From the NCBI GenBank assembly GCA_017398165.1, contig JAFQHB010000072.1, positions 1 through 7,591 on the forward strand: 7,591 nt of DNA. Reading direction: 5' to 3'. This DNA comes from Bacillota bacterium (lineage in GTDB: Bacteria; Bacillota; Dehalobacteriia; UBA4068; UBA4997). The translations under genes were made by a program, and so were the position numbers. The notes beneath the pieces are model-generated. The model saw nothing but the letters and a program-made list of their open reading frames with translations. It was not told the DNA's origin and searched no databases. Positions 5,697 through 7,591 of this stretch are shown here, in pieces; the stretch's first letter is position 1, and each line of letters begins with the position of its first letter.

Positions 5697-5728
5697 TAAA
5701 AATTGCACACAAAAAGGAATATCCCAAT

Positions 5729-6730
5729 ATGGAAAATACTGCGGAAAATAAGGAATTTTTGCATCCGGCCAAAAACACCGCGGAGCTTTCCTCCCACCTG
5801 TTGAAGCTGCCGCGCCTGCTGCTTTTTCTGGCCGGTAATGCTTTTGTGGCCTACAGCTATCAGGGGTTTGTCTCGGCGAATGATTTTGTTTCCGGCGGCA
5901 CATACGGCCTCTCCGGCATACTCACGCATTTTCTGACTTTCATCCCCTTCCCACTGGCGGTACTGATGTTCAATATCCCCTGTATGATCTGGGCGTGGAA
6001 GGAACTCGACCGCCGCTTCGTCATTATGACGACGATCGCCCTGCTGCTGCAGGTGTTCTTCCTCAATATCTTTCAGGATGTCGTCATCTATAATAAAGAT
6101 CAGCTATTGGCCGCGATCTTCGCCGGTGTTTTCGTCGGTCTGGGTGACGGGCTGGTGCTGCGCAGCGGCTCCGGCAGCAGCGGCACACATCTGGTGGCGA
6201 TGATACTGCACCAAAAGCTGGGCATATCGGTCAGCAGTGTCACCACATCCGTCAACGGCATTATCATTCTGCTGTCCTCCGGTATTTTCGGTATCGAAAA
6301 AGCACTCTATACGCTGATACTCATCTTCGCCTCCGGGCAGACGCTGAACGCCATATTAGACGGCATCAGCCGCAAACGCACCGCTTTTATCGTCACCACC
6401 AAAGGTCAGGAGGTCGGCGCTGCCCTGATGGCAGAGCTGCACCGCGGCGTCACGCTGCTGCCTGCTATCGGCCTGTATAGCCAGACCCATACCAGCCTGC
6501 TGCTGTGCACCACCAATATGCTGGAGGTCGGCAAGCTGAAAAGTCTGGTGCTGGCCGTCGATCCGGCAGCTTTCATCACATTCTACACCACATCGGATAT
6601 CAGCGGGCATTTCCACAAGCACAACCTCATCGTGGATAAAGATGAGGAGGACAAACACCCCGCCGCCAAGCCGCAGGCGCCCCCGCCCAAGCCGGAAAAG
6701 CCTGATGTCCCCGATATCGACCTTATTTAA
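5729..6730 (+). CDS. YitT-family membrane protein with DUF2179 domain
   Basis: A 333-residue inner-membrane protein of the YitT family, whose transported substrate or role is not established. About six hydrophobic segments are visible, near residues 28-46, 60-80, 98-114, 126-144, 166-185 and 190-208. They contain family-type glycine motifs SGGTYGLSGIL (55-65) and SGSGSSGTHLV (146-156), and LNAILDG at 206-212. A cytosolic DUF2179 domain follows at about 216-297, with HRGVTLLPAIGLYS and VDPAAFITFYT. The last 30 residues are an unusual Lys/Pro-rich tail (KPQAPPPKPEKP) ending in an acidic PDIDLI. The ATG at 5729 is preferred over an in-frame upstream ATG at 5678 because AAGGAA sits 9 nt before it and the upstream part covers the promoter. 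The nitroreductase gene follows after 48 nt, probably in one transcript. Confidence 0.9.
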   Translation: MENTAENKEFLHPAKNTAELSSHLLKLPRLLLFLAGNAFVAYSYQGFVSANDFVSGGTYGLSGILTHFLTFIPFPLAVLMFNIPCMIWAWKELDRRFVIMTTIALLLQVFFLNIFQDVVIYNKDQLLAAIFAGVFVGLGDGLVLRSGSGSSGTHLVAMILHQKLGISVSSVTTSVNGIIILLSSGIFGIEKALYTLILIFASGQTLNAILDGISRKRTAFIVTTKGQEVGAALMAELHRGVTLLPAIGLYSQTHTSLLLCTTNMLEVGKLKSLVLAVDPAAFITFYTTSDISGHFHKHNLIVDKDEEDKHPAAKPQAPPPKPEKPDVPDIDLI

Positions 6731-6778
6731 CACGATAATCCAGACGTGATAATCCCCCAAACGAAAGGAACGATCAAT

Positions 6779-7315
6779 ATGACCAATACCATCACCAATC
6801 CGGTACTCGAGACTATCAAAAACCGCCGTTCTACCCGCGCCTTTACCGATCAGCCCGTCACCCGTGCCGAGCTGGATGCCATCCTCTCTGCCGGCTGCTG
6901 GGCGCCCAGCGGCCACGGCCATCAGGGCTGGCACTTCAGCGCCCTCACCACAGCAGAGCATACCGCCCGTATGGCGGCAGCCGTCCGCACCGCGCTGGAT
7001 CTGCCCGAAAGCTATTGCTTCTACGGCGCACCCTGCCACATCATAGTTTCTTATGAGGCCACCCACCAGCACGCCTGGCTGGATGGCACCGCCGCAGTAG
7101 AGAATATGCTGCTGGCCGCCGAAAGTCTGGGTCTGGCTGCCTGCTGGATCAATCAGATACGCGTCTGCTGCGATGATCCCGCCGTCCGCGCCCTGCTGAC
7201 GGAATACGGCATCCCGCAGGATCACACCGTCATAGCTTCGATCGCACTGGGTCACGGTGCTGCCATCACCGCACCGAAGCCGCGCCGCGAAGGCGTCATC
7301 ACCATCGTCGAATAG
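6779..7315 (+). CDS. Nitroreductase-family FMN-dependent oxidoreductase
   Basis: A 178-residue flavoprotein of the nitroreductase superfamily, which uses FMN and usually NAD(P)H to reduce nitroaromatics, quinones or other acceptors; the natural substrate here is unknown. The N-terminal FMN-phosphate motif RRSTR is at 16-20. The second FMN segment, APSGHGHQGWHF (42-53), departs from the common APSGHNSQPWHF pattern. The helix with Asp102 and Glu108-Asn109, then LGLAACWINQ (117-126), and the C-terminal IALGHG (155-160) complete the fold. The length fits the short single-domain members, which act as dimers. Adjacent cysteines 130-131 are unusual but not diagnostic. The ATG is chosen because AAAGGAA lies 8 nt upstream; a GTG at 6746 in the same frame lacks a site. 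It follows the yitT-like gene and ends at a strong terminator. Confidence 0.9.
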   Translation: MTNTITNPVLETIKNRRSTRAFTDQPVTRAELDAILSAGCWAPSGHGHQGWHFSALTTAEHTARMAAAVRTALDLPESYCFYGAPCHIIVSYEATHQHAWLDGTAAVENMLLAAESLGLAACWINQIRVCCDDPAVRALLTEYGIPQDHTVIASIALGHGAAITAPKPRREGVITIVE

Positions 7316-7330
7316 ATGCGCGATACACCA

Positions 7331-7362
7331 AAGGCCTCCCGTATGGGAGGCCTTTTATTTTT
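7331..7362 (+). terminator. Rho-independent terminator after the nitroreductase gene
   Basis: AAGGCCTCCC (7331-7340) and GGGAGGCCTT (7345-7354) form a perfect 10-bp stem with a GTAT loop, followed by TTATTTTT. It lies 15 nt past the stop codon and closes the yitT-like/nitroreductase unit. Confidence 0.95.
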
Positions 7363-7369
7363 GTAAATC

Positions 7370-7427
7370 TGTTAGTTTTTAGGACTGTACCACACTCGCA
7401 ATACCCCGTCGCCCACCCAAGTTATTT
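7370..7427 (-). repeat. G-rich intergenic repeat, copy B (shortened)
   Basis: On the minus strand it starts AAATAACTTGGGTGGG and ends TCCTAAAAACTAACA, matching both ends of copy A. It lacks the nine bases equivalent to AGGGTGGGG in copy A and has diverged in the middle (CGAGTGTGGTACAG against CGAGGTACA-like sequence). Only three G-tracts remain, so the canonical quadruplex motif is lost. This is the degenerate member of the family. Confidence 0.7.
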
Positions 7428-7442
7428 AGTTTATGCCCCGCA

Positions 7443-7490
7443 TGTGCAGGGTGGATGCCGCGCTCTACGGGCTGATAGCGGCGCTGCACA
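7443..7490. repeat. Nested inverted repeat between repeat copies B and C
   Basis: TGTGCAG (7443-7449) pairs with CTGCACA (7484-7490). Inside them GCCGC (7457-7461) pairs with GCGGC (7478-7482), giving a two-helix hairpin with an asymmetric 7-nt bulge and a 16-nt loop. No T-tract follows. The surrounding 7428-7531 carries no open reading frame of note. Confidence 0.45.
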
Positions 7491-7531
7491 CACGGGCAGG
7501 GTGCAAAAAGTACTTAGGTTTAAGTATAAAA

Positions 7532-7591
7532 CATAATAAGTTTTTAGGGGTGTACCTCGTCCGTCAGACCCCGTCGCCCCGCCCACCCACC
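7532..7591 (-). repeat. G-rich intergenic repeat, copy C (cut by window end)
   Basis: On the minus strand it shares with copy A the G-rich block, CTGACGG, CGAGGTACA and CCCTAAAAA-TTATTATG end, with only a few substitutions, in inverted orientation. C-tracts at 7569-7572, 7577-7580, 7582-7584 and 7586-7588 make a canonical quadruplex motif on the minus strand. The window stops inside the first G-tract, so the AT-rich end is missing. Confidence 0.75.

Noticed and set aside
5702..5713. ATTGCACACAAA repeated exactly at 2864-2875, both times upstream of minus-strand genes
   Set aside because: A few exact 12-mer pairs are expected by chance in a window this size, so the coincidence of position alone is not enough.
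6356..7255. A 299-residue open frame antisense to the yitT-like and nitroreductase genes
   Set aside because: It spans two real genes and their gap, has low-complexity composition and no family motif.
30..7591. Composite transposon bounded by the inverted G-rich repeats
   Set aside because: No transposase or integrase lies between them, the enclosed genes are housekeeping-type, and no target-site duplication is seen. Independent repeat copies are simpler.

Overview
This 7.6-kb window is a bacterial chromosomal segment, most likely from a Bacillota (Firmicutes) genome of moderate GC content. The main grounds are the gene set: a PepF-type oligoendopeptidase, a YitT/DUF2179 membrane protein, a zinc-dependent phospholipase C-like protein, a YkgJ-type cysteine-cluster protein and a clostridial-looking FolD variant. 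Shine-Dalgarno sequences close to AAGGAGG and a rho-independent terminator also fit. I cannot name the genus.

Layout. Positions 1-203 carry no gene. They hold one copy of a G-rich, AT-ended intergenic repeat (about 30-98), an 8-bp hairpin and a weak terminator candidate. Five genes follow on the minus strand, listed here in transcription order from the right: a Zn-dependent PLC-like protein (5651-4866), folD (4757-3912), a YkgJ-like cysteine-cluster protein (3905-3279), a 450-bp non-coding gap, pepF (2828-1011) and a Sir2 deacylase (935-204). Two genes on the plus strand diverge from the PLC-like gene: a YitT-family membrane protein (5729-6730) and a nitroreductase-family flavoprotein (6779-7315). 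A textbook terminator at 7331-7360 ends this pair. Two more copies of the G-rich repeat, inverted relative to the first, fill the right edge (7370-7427, and 7532 to the window end). A structured spacer lies between them.

How the genes relate. Short gaps suggest three transcription units: PLC-like/folD/ykgJ-like, pepF/sir2, and yitT-like/nitroreductase. The products are mostly housekeeping: one-carbon metabolism, peptide turnover, NAD-dependent protein deacylation and flavin redox chemistry. No defence, secretion or biosynthetic cluster is visible.

The most interesting material is non-coding. First, the gap upstream of pepF holds a tight cluster of three perfect consensus DnaA boxes in 30 bp, with near-consensus neighbours and an AT-rich flank, yet no usual origin genes lie nearby. 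Second, the three-copy repeat carries a canonical G-quadruplex motif whose G-tracts are kept while the linker bases differ. Third, a 7-bp tandem repeat overlaps the stop codon of the PLC-like gene. FolD also departs from the classical catalytic-residue pattern.
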